Part shown: positions 1 to 8,710 of the stretch, piece by piece
How positions within the stretch are numbered: position 1 is the first letter of the stretch
Layout: every line of letters begins with the position of its first letter
Assembly: GCA_026770575.1 (NCBI GenBank)
Contig: MU657166.1
Span: forward strand, 471,031-482,115
DNA from: Pelagophyceae sp. CCMP2097
Taxonomy: Eukaryota > Sar > Pelagophyceae
Direction: 5' to 3'
DNA length: 11,085 bases
Position numbers and translations under genes: made by a program
Notes under the pieces: generated by a model
The model's database searches: none
What the model saw: the letters and a program-made list of their open reading frames with translations, nothing else
What the model was told of the DNA's origin: nothing

Positions 1-92
1 AGTTAAATAATTTCAATTATTTACGTGGGCATTGCAATGGGATTTGGCTGTATCCTTCGGGTCCTCCGTGTGCCTCCGGCGCGCTCTTGTAA

Positions 93-110
93 TACTAGGA
101 ATTCCTAGTA
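93..110. repeat. 18-bp perfect palindrome TACTAGGAATTCCTAGTA
   Basis: This is a perfect self-complementary 18-mer centred on GGAATTCC. A 16-bp version of the same core recurs at 221-236 and a 12-bp version at 6129-6140, all in non-coding DNA. The two nearest copies bracket a 110-bp spacer. They could be the ends of a small element or binding sites for a dimeric factor; the sequence alone does not decide. Confidence 0.75.
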
Positions 111-220
111 GGAATTAGTTGAAAAGGCCCAACAACCAAGATACTTCATCAAATCTTCAACCCGAAACCCTTGCTTGATTAAGATCCGCCCTGGGTCCCT
201 TGTTCGATAGCCCTACAATC

Positions 221-236
221 ACTAGGAATTCCTAGT
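221..236. repeat. 16-bp perfect palindrome ACTAGGAATTCCTAGT
   Basis: This is the second copy of the GGAATTCC-centred palindrome. It is identical to the inner 16 bp of the 93-110 copy and lies 68 bp upstream of the ATG of the esterase-like gene. The position would suit a promoter element, but a repeat-element end is equally possible. Confidence 0.75.
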
Positions 237-304
237 ACTCTCGGTCCGTGACTCCCAGGGTCGCTCGAGGCCGAGTGCCCCCTTGGATTGGAGCCCACTC
301 GTCA

Positions 305-1727
305 ATGCGTGCCACTTGGCTCGCGTGGGCGTTGCTATTGGTCGCCCCGAACCGCGCGTTTGCGGCCCCGCCGCGCAACGCTTCGACCGGCGGCAACGCC
401 TCGTTTGAGGGCTCGCGGGGCTGCGCGTCGCTGCGCCATGCCAAGTGGTTCGTCGAAACCCCGCAGGGCGGTGGCGCGCAGTGCCGCTTCGAGTGGCCCC
501 GCGCATGCGGCGCGTTGCGCCACTTTGGCGGGGGAGGCGACGTCGCACAAGTGCCAAGCCTGCGTCGCCAGCCCATTGGAGCAATCCCCGCTGCGGTCTG
601 GGACCCCATCTGGGATACCGCGGCCCCCACGGGCTTTGCTGCATCCCGTGATCCAAGAATCTCAATATGCCTCGGCTCAGGTGCTCTCCGCGACGCATTT
701 GCTCATCCTCGGGAACTCCGTCACGCGCATGCTCGCTATTACGTTGCACGAGCTCCTGCAGCGGCCAGATGGTGCACGTGCCGTCGACGCCGTGCGCGTG
801 GGCGCGCACACGCTCCCGGACAGAGACGACCGGCTGTGCGTCGCGCGGCACCTTGCGCCGTGCGTTTCTGCGCTGTCGTACGGCGGCGTAGGTGGCCGTG
901 GCACGGCTTCGCGTCCGTCCTGTTCGACTTGCGGCCGCGGCCGCAGAATTCTGCCATGCCCGCGCGGCCGATGTGCGCGGAAAAGGGTGGAGAATTCAAT
1001 CACGAGGCATGGATGCACCTCGACTATTGCTGCTTGCAGAATAACGCGGCGGCGGCGCTCGGCCCGCGCGAGAGCGCGAAGGCGCGCGATGCGACGCTCA
1101 TCTCGTTTGCGTTCTCGTTCACGCCGAGCGAGCCGCAGATACTCGACGCACTCCGAGGGTGGGCGGCAGTCAATGAAACGAAAAACGACTGCGGCGAGCG
1201 TTTCGCACCCGAATTCGTGCTCCTCCAGCTCACGCACGGCCTCCTTCCGGAACTCGTAGATGTCTTGGACGCCGTTAACGCGACGCGCAATTCGCGGCCG
1301 GGGGCGCGCGAGACTACTTTTTTGGTGCTGACGCAGACGGAAGTCGTCGTCACGAAAGGCGACGCTTTCAGTGCTCAGTTCCACGCGTCGCACGCCGACC
1401 TCGTCGCGTACGAGGCCGCAGCTGAACTAGTCGCGGCACAGTACGATGGAGTCGTGCTCGTGCCCGTGTCCGCGGGCACCGTTGCGGGAATGGAGGCCGG
1501 CGCTTTACGGCACGAAAGAGGCAACGGGTGGCACTTCCTCGGTGCGTCCCGCGCGATCTTGGACCCCCGACCTGAGACCCTTGTTAGATGCCGGCCGCTA
1601 TTACCTGGCGCACATGGTGCTCAACGCTATGCGCCTTGTCCGCGCGCGAAGGCGTATCGACCGCCCCAACGCGGATGCGCAGCGCGCAGAGCGCAGAAAG
1701 CGCGGCCCTGATCCCGCCGACGCTTGA
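305..1727 (+). CDS. Secreted SGNH/PC-esterase-like protein, spliced (about 404 aa)
   Basis: No single frame covers this gene. The proposed exons are 305-550, 681-859, 892-1541 and 1588-1727; their phases agree and give about 404 residues. The ATG at 305 starts a signal peptide: hydrophobic WLAWALLLVA, then an AFA|AP cleavage-like site near residue 20. Two N-x-S sequons follow (residues 25 and 31), with NET and NAT further on, which fits an ER/Golgi or secreted glycoprotein. After 681 comes LLILGNSVTRMLA, resembling the SGNH/PC-esterase block I (GDSxxR) with Asn in place of Asp. The C-terminal GNGWHFLDAGRYYLAHM, visible only after removing intron 1542-1587, resembles the block with the catalytic His. 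The last two introns have GTGCGT donors and TAG acceptors. The first donor is uncertain: 542, 551 and 596 all keep phase. The family call rests on two short blocks, so other SGNH-like hydrolases or acyltransferases are possible. Confidence 0.5.
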
Positions 1728-1839
1728 AAGGAGTCCCGGATCGTAATCCAATACCAATGAGCGCAGGCCCCTCCGAGGCGCAGCGCGGGGCGCTCTTGAT
1801 TACGACTCTTCTTAGGGAGCCCCCCAGAGGGGTGGTAGT

Positions 1840-4800
1840 CTAATACGAGTCGCTCCGTGGCGCGTTGCTGCGGGTCAGCTCGAGCTCGGATTCGACAAAG
1901 TCCCTGCGCGCGTAGAAGAGGAGGTAGGCGGATTTGGATTGGACCTCGTCTGTGGACGCCGCTGAGACTTTTGAGTCGTCGAATTTCAGCCATTCGTCTT
2001 GCCCCGCCGCCAAGTCGCGCGCAAAGGCCGTATAATGCCCATAGCCAGTTTCGCCGTAGTGGTTGATCACGCCGAAGAGGTCGTACACCGTGCTCTCCAC
2101 GTCTGAGACGTCTCCTCCGTGGGCCAGATAAGGGCGCATGTCCAGGTCCTCAAGGGGAAAGTCAACAGCGACTTCCAACTTGCGCGCCAAGTGGAAATCA
2201 CCCGAATGGCGCAGCTCGAACCTTTTGAGAGCGAAGACGAGGACATTTGGCAGCCTCCAGAGTTTGATCGACTTTGCCGCACGTTTGTGACCTTTGCACC
2301 GGTCGCAGTACCACGGATTCTCCTCGTCTAACCGCTCCGACGCCGTAAACCGCCTCAAACACGCCTCGAGCGTCAGCGCCGCCGGCGGAGATTGGAGTTT
2401 TGCAAACGGGGAAAAGTCCATCGGAAGGCCCAGAGCTGGCGCCGCCGCCAAAGCAAAGGCCGCAGCGGCCCTGCGAGCCGAATCGACGAAGCGGCAGGAC
2501 GCCTCGACGCTCAGGCCGGGCACCGCTGGAACGCCCTTTGGTGGAGAGCCCTCGTCCGCCGGCGCGGCGTCCGCATCCACGCCTTCCCAGCAGACGGAAA
2601 GAATCGTCACGTCGTCGTCGTCCTCCCCGAGCCAGTCGCGCACCGAGACGTCGGCGTCGTCGGCGTCGGGTCGTCGGCCGTTGTTTTTTTCGTACGTCGG
2701 CTCTTGCCGTTTGCATCCTTTGTCCTTCACGTTTGCATCCTTGCCGTTTGTCCTTGCCGTTTGTCGCTTCTTCAGGGCCATGTCGATGCTCGTGAGGCCG
2801 CGGTCGACGAGGGCGGCCTCTCCGACGGCCCTGCGCGTGGCCCGCCAGCATGCGGTCCGGAGGCGAGAGAGAGGCCATTTTGCGTCGTAAGCGACGAGCC
2901 GCGGCGGCACCATCGACGGCGATGCGCCAAACGCGGGCACGTCGTATCGCACAAACGCCAAAGCGTGCTCGCGAGGCGTCACGCAGACGGCGATGACGCC
3001 GTCGCGCAAGTCGTCTTCAGTGCCGTCGTCGCCGCCGTCGTCGCTCCCGTCGAAAGCAAAGTCGGGCAAATAGTCGCCGTCGCTGAGCGCAAATGGCGCC
3101 GCCTTTGCCGATAAAGCGTAGATGGCGAGCCGAGCCGGCGAGACGCCCATCGCCGCCGCGCAGCACGCCCTGAGCGTCTGCACGGCCGTTTCACGAGAGA
3201 GTGGCACTGAAGGCGCCGCGTACGGGAGCATATCGGCATAAAGGTAGATGCGGCCGGCCCGCGTTTGCACATGGGCGTCTTCGTCTTCGTGCCTCGTCGG
3301 GGCGTCGAAAAGTGCGTCGTCGATTTGAGGTGCGCCGTTCAGTTCCAACTCGATAGTCGAAAATGGATCGAAGCTAATCGACCGCCCGTCGCACGCCGGG
3401 CATTCTAAAGTGGAGCGCAAGAGGCCGGAGAACGTGTCGACGACGATTGATGCATCGCGTTTCACGTGCATGGCCCACGACTCTTGGGCCACGCGAGCGT
3501 CTTCGGCCGAGCAGCTCGAAGCTGGTTTCTCGCAGTACGGCTTCCGCCTCACGCGGTTCAGATCCTCGTGCAGGCCGTCCAACAGCGTGGCCAGGAGCTC
3601 GTGCGCGTCGTGCTGCGTCCGGCCGCAGAAAGATTCGTTTTTACGGGCGACGACTCGAAGCAAATTCGAAGGCGAGACGACTCTCTCCCGCCCGAGCCAC
3701 AGGCGCTTCACCACCGAGGCGTACTCGCGCGCCATGCGGCCGCCGCAGCCCAACGGATTGCCGGTGTTCAACACGCCATGCGCGCAGAACGCGTCCGACG
3801 CGAAATAGCGAGAAAGAGGCCCCACGCGGTTCAAACATTGAAGCGTCGCGTTGAAGTAGCAAGTGTTGCCAATGTTCGCCAGCCTACGAGGTTCCGGGTT
3901 TTGGAAAGACGAGGCGAATCATCATCCCTCTGACAACGAGCAAGGACATCCGCTCGCCCTCTGCCGACAACGAAACGCACCCCGCACAGCCTCGCCGGAG
4001 CTCGCGCGCCTCGCGGCTCCTCGCCAGGCGCTCCACCGTGGCCTCGAGCGCCGCCGCATCAACGCCGTCGAGGGACTCGCACGACAGCCGAGACGCCGAC
4101 GACAGCGAGCGCTTGACGCCCGCGACGTCGCTCGCGGCCGCGGCGGCGCAGTCTCGGCGGTGGTAGGCCCAATGGCTTTGTTGGCACCTTCTTCCACAGT
4201 AGGCGACGCTTCGGCACCGCCCGCAGCCTTTCGCGCCGCGGGCCAAGTCGAGGAAGAGGCCGCACGCCGAGCACACGCACGCCAGCGGCGCCGCCTCCGA
4301 GCCGGGCAAAGCGGCCGCCGCCGCTTCGCCGACGGCCCTGGGCCGCGGCCCCGCCGCCGCCTCGCCGACGGCCGCGTCGACGGCCGCGTCGACGGCCACG
4401 TCGACGGCGGCACCGTCGCGGTCGACGACAACGAAGGCCGTCTCGAGCATCGCTCGGCCGTCGTCACCGACGCCGCAGCGGATCGCCGGGCCGCCGCCGT
4501 ACGCCGCCGCGAGCACCTAGCGGTGGATGTCCGACTCGGTACTCCCACGGAACGGCCACGCACAGCCCAAGCCTCGCCCGGAAGCACGTCGTAGTGCACT
4601 TTCCAGACCAAGCCCGTCGCCAGCGATTCGGCCGACTTGCACATCACCGCGTTAGAGATCCTTTTTACGACGCGTCGACCGAAAGGCGGCGCTCGCGCCA
4701 GTGCCAGCAAGAGGACACTCACGGTCCCGGTCCTGTTCCGCCCGCGGGGAGGCCCTCGAGGTCGGACCAACCCGCGTGGGCCCGCCAGCGAAACCACCAC

Positions 4801-4978
4801 GTCGAGTCGACGAGATACCTTAAGAGTCGCGCGTCGGAGTGGGTCGACGTGAGACAGGAACTTCGTTTCACACGCACACTGCCCGGTCGCGCCACACCGC
4901 CGCGGCGCTCTCGCGCAGGGCCGCCGCCACGGCCGCCTCGACGGACGCAGCGCCGTCAGGCCGCGCCGTCGCCGCCAT
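1840..4978 (-). CDS. Ubiquitin-specific protease with DUSP, MYND finger and USP domain (957 aa, five exons)
   Basis: This is a cysteine protease that removes ubiquitin from proteins. Exons, in gene order, are 4978-4878, 4818-4723, 4660-4564, 4516-3981 and 3883-1840. They sum to 2874 nt with agreeing phases. Residues 10-110 form a DUSP domain split over exons 1-4 (YLVDSTWW, GPGPISN, HYDVLPGEAWA then VLAAAYGGGP). Residues 180-221 are a complete C6HC MYND finger (C180, C183, C196, C199, C205, C209, H217, C221). The USP domain starts at 277 with Cys box GLANIGNTCYFNATLQCL (Cys285), then QHDAHELL (367), zinc-ribbon pairs CPAC (438-441) and CDRC (803-806), His box GETGYGHYTAF (His893) and FDDS (Asp912/913). 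A large acidic, Lys-rich insert separates the halves, as in the USP4/11/15 group. All catalytic residues are present, so an active enzyme is expected. The start is an ATG in GCCTATGGCG context, with CCAAT about 40 bp upstream. It converges with the esterase-like gene. Confidence 0.88.
2699..2766 (-). repeat. Short coding repeats in the USP insert
   Basis: Inside exon 5, CTTGCCGTTTG occurs three times on the plus strand (2703-2713, 2740-2750, 2753-2763) and GTTTGCATCCTT-like units occur between them. On the coding strand they encode a Lys/Asn/Asp-rich stretch with basic clusters (KKRQ, KDKGCKRQ) in the large insert between the two halves of the USP domain. It could act as a nuclear localisation signal or flexible linker; this is inferred from composition only. 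Confidence 0.6.
3884..3980 (-). other. Intron 4 of the DUSP-MYND-USP gene (97 nt)
   Basis: Read on the minus strand, this begins GTGCGT at 3980 and ends CTCGTAG at 3884. It is phase 2: GG from exon 4 plus G from exon 5 make the Gly of the USP Cys box. Unspliced, the MYND frame terminates at this TAG and the USP frame has two adjacent TGA codons inside, so splicing is required to join the two domains. The length is not a multiple of three, which explains the apparent frameshift. Confidence 0.85.
4367..4414 (-). repeat. 12-bp coding minisatellite, four units
   Basis: There are four tandem 12-bp units: GACGGCCGCGTC twice, then GACGGCCACGTC and the diverged GACGGCGGCACC. Because 12 is a multiple of three the frame is kept, and the coding strand gives AVDV/AVDA repeats in the linker between the DUSP domain and the MYND finger. 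Copy number may vary between strains without breaking the gene. Confidence 0.8.
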
Positions 4979-5600
4979 AGGCTCGGCGGAAAATGAACTC
5001 CTATCGAAAAATTGGTTTACATTAAGGCTTTTCGGCGAGAGGGTGTGATGGAGGCCTAGTACTAGGGTTCCTCGGCTCTAGGTGGGAGCCGGTTCTTGGA
5101 CTCGCGCGGGGGGTCTTAGAGGGCGGGGAATCGATTGCGACTGACGGAATAGCGATGCGGCGCGCGCGTGTTGGCGTATTGGCACGATTAAGCCCTCGGG
5201 ACCGTCAAAAGTGGACCGAACGCGACGTAGGCGCCGCCGCCGGCGCCGCCGTTCGCGCTCGATCGAGTCAGACACGGCCCTGCTTCGTCAGGTTGTTCAT
5301 GCTATTTTGCGCCGCCGCCGCCCGCACAGCAAACAAAGCCGGCGCGGCAAACGGCGCAGCTCCTCAACCTGCTCTCGCCGCCGCAGCCCCGCCGGCCGCC
5401 GTCCTCACGCTGCCACACGCCCGCGTGGTGCCTGCAGCACGAACGCTGCGACCCGGCTACCTCAGGGTTACCTGTGACTTTTGAACTTGAACGCAAGACG
5501 ACGACCCCAGCTTTCCCAAGCTAATAGAAACGACTTTGAACTCTCCTAGAATGCGGCTACGTGTAAGCGGAAGGAAGTCACGCCGTCGTCGCCTGCTCTT
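4979..5600. other. Upstream region of the USP gene; no convincing gene
   Basis: Nearest the USP start codon this holds an AT-richer stretch with CCAAT on the minus strand (about 40 bp upstream), a likely promoter/5' UTR for that gene. A 12-bp palindrome CCTAGTACTAGG sits at 5055-5066. An ATG-started plus-strand frame at 5155-5484 (109 aa) is mostly Ala/Arg from GCC/CGC triplets, and overlapping frames on both strands are equally open. I see no domain or splice-linked continuation. Confidence 0.5.
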
Positions 5601-5864
5601 TCAAAGCTCTGGGACCCAAAACTTCGGAAAGGCGTCGACGTCCCTGCCCGCGCGTCGCCGCCGCGCGTCCTCTTCGGCCGCGCCGTGCGCCGACAAAGGC
5701 CACAGAGGCTCCAGCAGGTCTGACGCGAGGCCCGGGCCGTCCACGTCCGACCTCGCGCCCGGGACGGCCTCGATTCGGCTCGAGACGTTTCCCTCGGAAG
5801 ACGTGCGCGCCCGTCTCTGAAAAAGTCGGCCACCAAAAGCGGCCCGGCCCGGGCCGGCCGCCAT
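5601..5864 (-). CDS. Possible small ORF or exon, unknown function (87 aa)
   Basis: I do not recognise this protein. From the ATG at 5864 (CTGATGGCGG context) the frame runs 87 residues to TGA and reads MAAGPGRAAFGG... to ...FPKFWVPEL, with mixed composition rather than the pure Ala/Arg of neighbouring frames. The same frame is open further upstream to about 5951 and begins there after TATAG, which could be a splice acceptor, so this may be a terminal exon of a longer gene. The other two minus frames and one plus frame are also open across it. That is expected in GC-rich DNA, so this is weak. Confidence 0.25.
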   Translation of the reverse strand: MAAGPGRAAFGGRLFQRRARTSSEGNVSSRIEAVPGARSDVDGPGLASDLLEPLWPLSAHGAAEEDARRRRAGRDVDAFPKFWVPEL

Positions 5865-6698
5865 CAGGATTCCACCGGCAGTTGCCCTCGAGCCAGAAGC
5901 GTCGATAAAAGAGGCCGAAGACGCCGAAGACGCCGAGCTGAAATCGCGCACTTCGACGAGCTATACCATAAAACGCGCCGTCCAAAAACCTCGCTCCTGC
6001 TCCAGGCTTGTAGAGCGCGTCACGGGCTTTCGAACGCCCCCTCGCGGCCCGAATCCGACGCGTGTGTCGGGGAATACGCCCAAAGGTCTAAACGTCCTAT
6101 CGTACATGTGAAACACTACAATGTCATGTAGGAATTCCTATATTGAACCTTCCTTGCACGAGGCGGTCAAGCGCAATGCGCACAAACCACCGCCACAGGC
6201 ATGGGCATCCACAGCCTTTTGGCCTGGTAGCCTGTCTTTGTCATCGATTCGGCGGGCACACCCTAGTATTGGGCCAGCCCCACCCAGGGTGGATTTTAAG
6301 CAAGCAACATACAAACGAAAACGTATCAGACAAAACCTTAACGGACCATGAAGCTGATCTAAAATCGACTGTAGTACCAGGGACAACGCGACGAGGACAA
6401 CGCATTGAGCCGGTCGCGGCGCGCGCGCAACGGACGCCACCCAAGTCGTGACGCCACAAGTCCGAGTGGCATCGCAGCCTGAGCCCATCAAACGGTCCGT
6501 CCCGGACAAACATTACAACCAGCCCGTCCCGGACGGAGATTCTAAACACCTTCCATCGCCCGTCGCGCCCTCCACGGGACCCCTCCGAACTGACTACCCT
6601 CGCCCACGACCGACCTACCCTCGCCCACGACCTCACCGAATCCCTCTTATCCACCAGCTCCGAAGCCCGGCGACCCCTATACAGAGCCTTTTTTCCTG
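5865..6698. other. Non-coding interval upstream of the ankyrin gene
   Basis: It contains a 12-bp palindrome TAGGAATTCCTA (6129-6140), two copies of CGTCCCGGAC near 6500-6540, and a 21-bp-period tandem repeat at 6595-6632. Just before the ankyrin start codon it has a pyrimidine-rich stretch (CTTTTTTCCTG) likely belonging to the 5' leader. Frames of 76-137 codons exist on both strands but overlap one another and show no recognisable domain, so I call none of them. Confidence 0.45.
6595..6632. repeat. Two-copy tandem repeat, 21-bp period
   Basis: TACCCTCGCCCACGACC occurs at 6595-6611 and again, identically, at 6616-6632, joined by a short GACC linker. It lies about 70 bp upstream of the ankyrin gene ATG, in its likely leader or promoter. 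Confidence 0.75.
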
Positions 6699-8213
6699 AT
6701 GCCCGAGATCGACGGTCTTTCTACCTCGCGCCGCGCCACGGCACGCCGCGGCGGCGCTCCGCCCAAGCCTGCCGAGTCCGCCGATGCCGCTTTGCTGCGG
6801 TCGGCTGATGCCGTACGCCTCCTCGCGGCTCGCCAACGCGTTTCAGCCTTCAAAATTGAAGTGGACGTGGGCCAGAAGTCGGTCGTGCAGCAGAAGGCTT
6901 ATGATGCCTACAAAACAAGAGTACTCGCAGAGTTTGCGGCTTTGGACTTGTCGTCCGAAGCAACATCCGTGCTGAACACCAAGGACATTTCCAACTTTTC
7001 GAGGAATGCGCCGCGGTGGTTCGCCGGCCTCGAGGACTCGCCCAAGGCGACGGTGGGCGACGGGCCGCTGCACGTCGCGGCGAGGAAGTCTAAAAGCGGC
7101 GACAAATACCTCGGACGCGCAAAGGCGCTGTGCGTTCCTTTTCGAGTGTGCGCCGGGCAAGCGGCGTTGTAGGTTCGTCGCCGGGATCGACCTGGAGCTG
7201 CAGAACGATACGGGCGAGACGGCTCTGGTCGTGGCAACCAAGTGCGGCTCGGCGCAAATGCTCACCCTCCTAGTCGACTTAAAAACAGACTGGCACGTCC
7301 GAGCCCCAGCCGGTGGCAACCTCCTCGTCACAGCCTGTCAGGCCGGCAACGTCGAAGCGTGCCGACCGGCGCCGGAACCGAAAAGGGTTCGAAGAGAGAC
7401 GGACCCTACGGGCCCTCTACAGACGGACCCCCCCCGACACTCGCCCTGACGCTTAGGTTTGAATCGATCATTTCCGAGCATTTGCGGCGCAGCACGCTGT
7501 CCGCGGCGGCGGCGGGTCGGCTGAGCGGGCTGACTTGTCTTCACCTGTGCGCAGGCGACGGCCGCGCAGAAAAGTGCCTCCCCACCGCCCTCCAACACGC
7601 CGCCTTCCGGGCCGTGATCAACGAAAGAACGAACAGCGGCAGCGTGGCGTATAAATCCTGCGTCTTGTGGCCTCAATGGAATCTGTGGGCGCTTTTTCGT
7701 TTTGTCCGACGCTCTTTCCCTTTCCCTAACCCTAACCCTAACCCTAGCTCTTTCGGTAGGTCCAACGCCGCCCGCAACGACCGCAACGTGCAGACGGCGG
7801 CGCAGGAATTGGAGCAGACTGCGCTGCACAAAGCGTCGAGGAACGGGTCTTTGAACGTTTTGGAAATGCTGCTGGAGGCAGGGGCCAACCCAAATATCGT
7901 AGACGTCAAGAAACGTTCGCCTTTGATGATCGCCGCCGAGCTGGGCTACGTCGACCTGGCAAAGGCGCTTTTAGAGCATGGGGCGGACGCGCGGTTGGTG
8001 GACCACGTCGGACGAAACGTACGCGACATCCTCGCGCTCACGGCAAAGCACGCCCAGTCCAACAGCATCAACGCGCTCTCCCCGGGCGGCCACCGGCCGA
8101 ATGTGGACTGGGTCGGCGTGCGGAATCTTCTGGACTCGCCGGAGCCTGAGCAGTACCCGTACTGGAATTCCTGGTGGGACTCTGCTACAAAGGACTGCGA
8201 ATGCGGCGCGTGA
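6699..8213 (+). CDS. Ankyrin-repeat protein, spliced (420 aa, four exons)
   Basis: Probably an intracellular scaffold that binds a partner through ankyrin repeats; there is no enzymatic domain or membrane segment. Exons are 6699-7129, 7173-7358, 7457-7648 and 7760-8213, totalling 1263 nt, with all three introns in phase 2. Intron 1 has a GTGCGT donor; intron 2 has GTGCCG; intron 3 probably has GTATAA; all end in TAG. The N-terminal 120 residues are not recognised. Repeats follow: a weak one at 121-150 (DGPLHVAAR), one near 154-185 (NDTGETALVVATKCGSAQML), a degenerate set at 190-265 (GLTCLHLCAGDGRAEKC), and two canonical ones at 288-320 (TALHKASRNGSLNVLEMLL, then GANPN) and 321-353 (SPLMIAAELGYVDLAKALL, then GADAR). 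The ATG at 6699 follows a pyrimidine-rich leader. The tail ends CECGA. Retaining the third intron keeps the frame and would give 457 residues. Confidence 0.75.
7649..7759 (+). other. Probable third intron of the ankyrin gene (111 nt, in frame)
   Basis: The acceptor CTCTTTCGGTAG at 7759 and a phase-2 donor GTATAA at 7649 restore a clean ankyrin reading frame. The interval is open and a multiple of three, so an ORF finder would read through it. The retained peptide (aromatic/Arg-rich, then PNPNPNP) is unlike the flanking repeats. Other phase-compatible donors exist at 7667 and 7685, so the 5' boundary is uncertain while the 3' boundary is stronger. Confidence 0.5.
7723..7747 (+). repeat. Interstitial telomere-type repeat (CCCTAA)n
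   Basis: Three CCCTAA units preceded by CCCTTT and followed by CCCTAG, complementary to the common eukaryotic TTAGGG telomere repeat. It sits inside the last intron of the ankyrin gene, 12 nt before the acceptor. The C/T richness and repeated CTAAC could serve as polypyrimidine tract and branch site. Confidence 0.85.
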
Positions 8214-8650
8214 GGCGCGGTAATATTTCGAGTCTCACAAATCAAACGACTGGATGGTCGAACGGTGCGGCCGCGGGGCGGTCGTGGGCTACTGAAGCCT
8301 CCTTAAGCCTCCCCGACCAGGACATTTGAATCATGTTCCACAAGTTGAATCGAAAGATCTTCCCACGAAATCAGTTTTAGAGAAGGGCAAGTCGCACACG
8401 TTTTTCAGAGGTGCGGCGCGGCGCCCGCGAGAAGCCGGGGCACTCGAGCCAGAGGCCGGGGCCGCGCCACCCGCGAAGAGGCCGTGCCTTCGGCGCGCGC
8501 TGCCGGCGGGGGGGCTTTGAGAGAAAGACGTTTTTCGTCCATCACTGGCCCTCAGTCGAGTCCGGTACCCCCGCGCGCGGGAGGCGTCCCTGCGCCGGCG
8601 CCCGGCGCGGAGACGAGGGCTTCACCGCCGATCTCCGGATTTTGCACCAC
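8214..8650. other. Gene-free interval after the ankyrin gene
   Basis: Likely the 3' UTR and downstream flank of the ankyrin gene. A plus-strand frame at 8326-8520 lacks an ATG, and the rest of the interval has no recognisable domain. I see no RNA gene. Confidence 0.5.
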
Positions 8651-8710
8651 GGACATCCTGTGATTCCTATTACCACAATATCCAAGTCCCATTTTATCTT
8701 GCGGGCACGG
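8651..8710 (+). repeat. Left inverted arm, uninterrupted (60 bp)
   Basis: The sequence starts GGACATCCTGTGATTCC and ends CTTGCGGGCACGG. Its reverse complement matches the right arm at 9369-9522 except that it lacks the 92-bp insertion. At the corresponding point it reads GTGGTAATAGG on the opposite strand, which is the presumed empty target site with a single TA. Confidence 0.9.

Noticed and set aside
677..1393. Minus-strand frame of 238 codons opposite the esterase-like gene
   Set aside because: Arg-rich and without recognisable motifs; the plus strand carries the signal peptide, sequons and SGNH-like blocks with consistent splice sites.
2392..3114. Plus-strand frame of 240 codons opposite the USP exon
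   Set aside because: It is a shadow of the well-supported USP coding exon on the minus strand.
3922..4800. Long minus-strand open frame of 292 codons overlapping the MYND exon
   Set aside because: Only its first part (the DUSP exon 3) is coding. Most of it is an Arg/Pro/Ser-rich shadow of the MYND frame. The MYND ligands and DUSP ending lie in the other frame after splicing at 4517-4563.
5155..5484. Plus-strand ATG frame of 109 codons
   Set aside because: Ala/Arg runs from GCC/CGC repeats, overlapped by equally open frames on both strands, with no domain.
6241..6654. Minus-strand frame of 137 codons upstream of the ankyrin gene
   Set aside because: Starts at GTG, part of it is the 21-bp tandem repeat, and competing frames overlap; no family resemblance.
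7723..7747. Chromosome end
   Set aside because: The telomere-type repeat is only about three units and lies inside a gene, so it is interstitial rather than a terminus.
8326..8520. Plus-strand frame of 64 codons downstream of the ankyrin gene
   Set aside because: No ATG and no motif.
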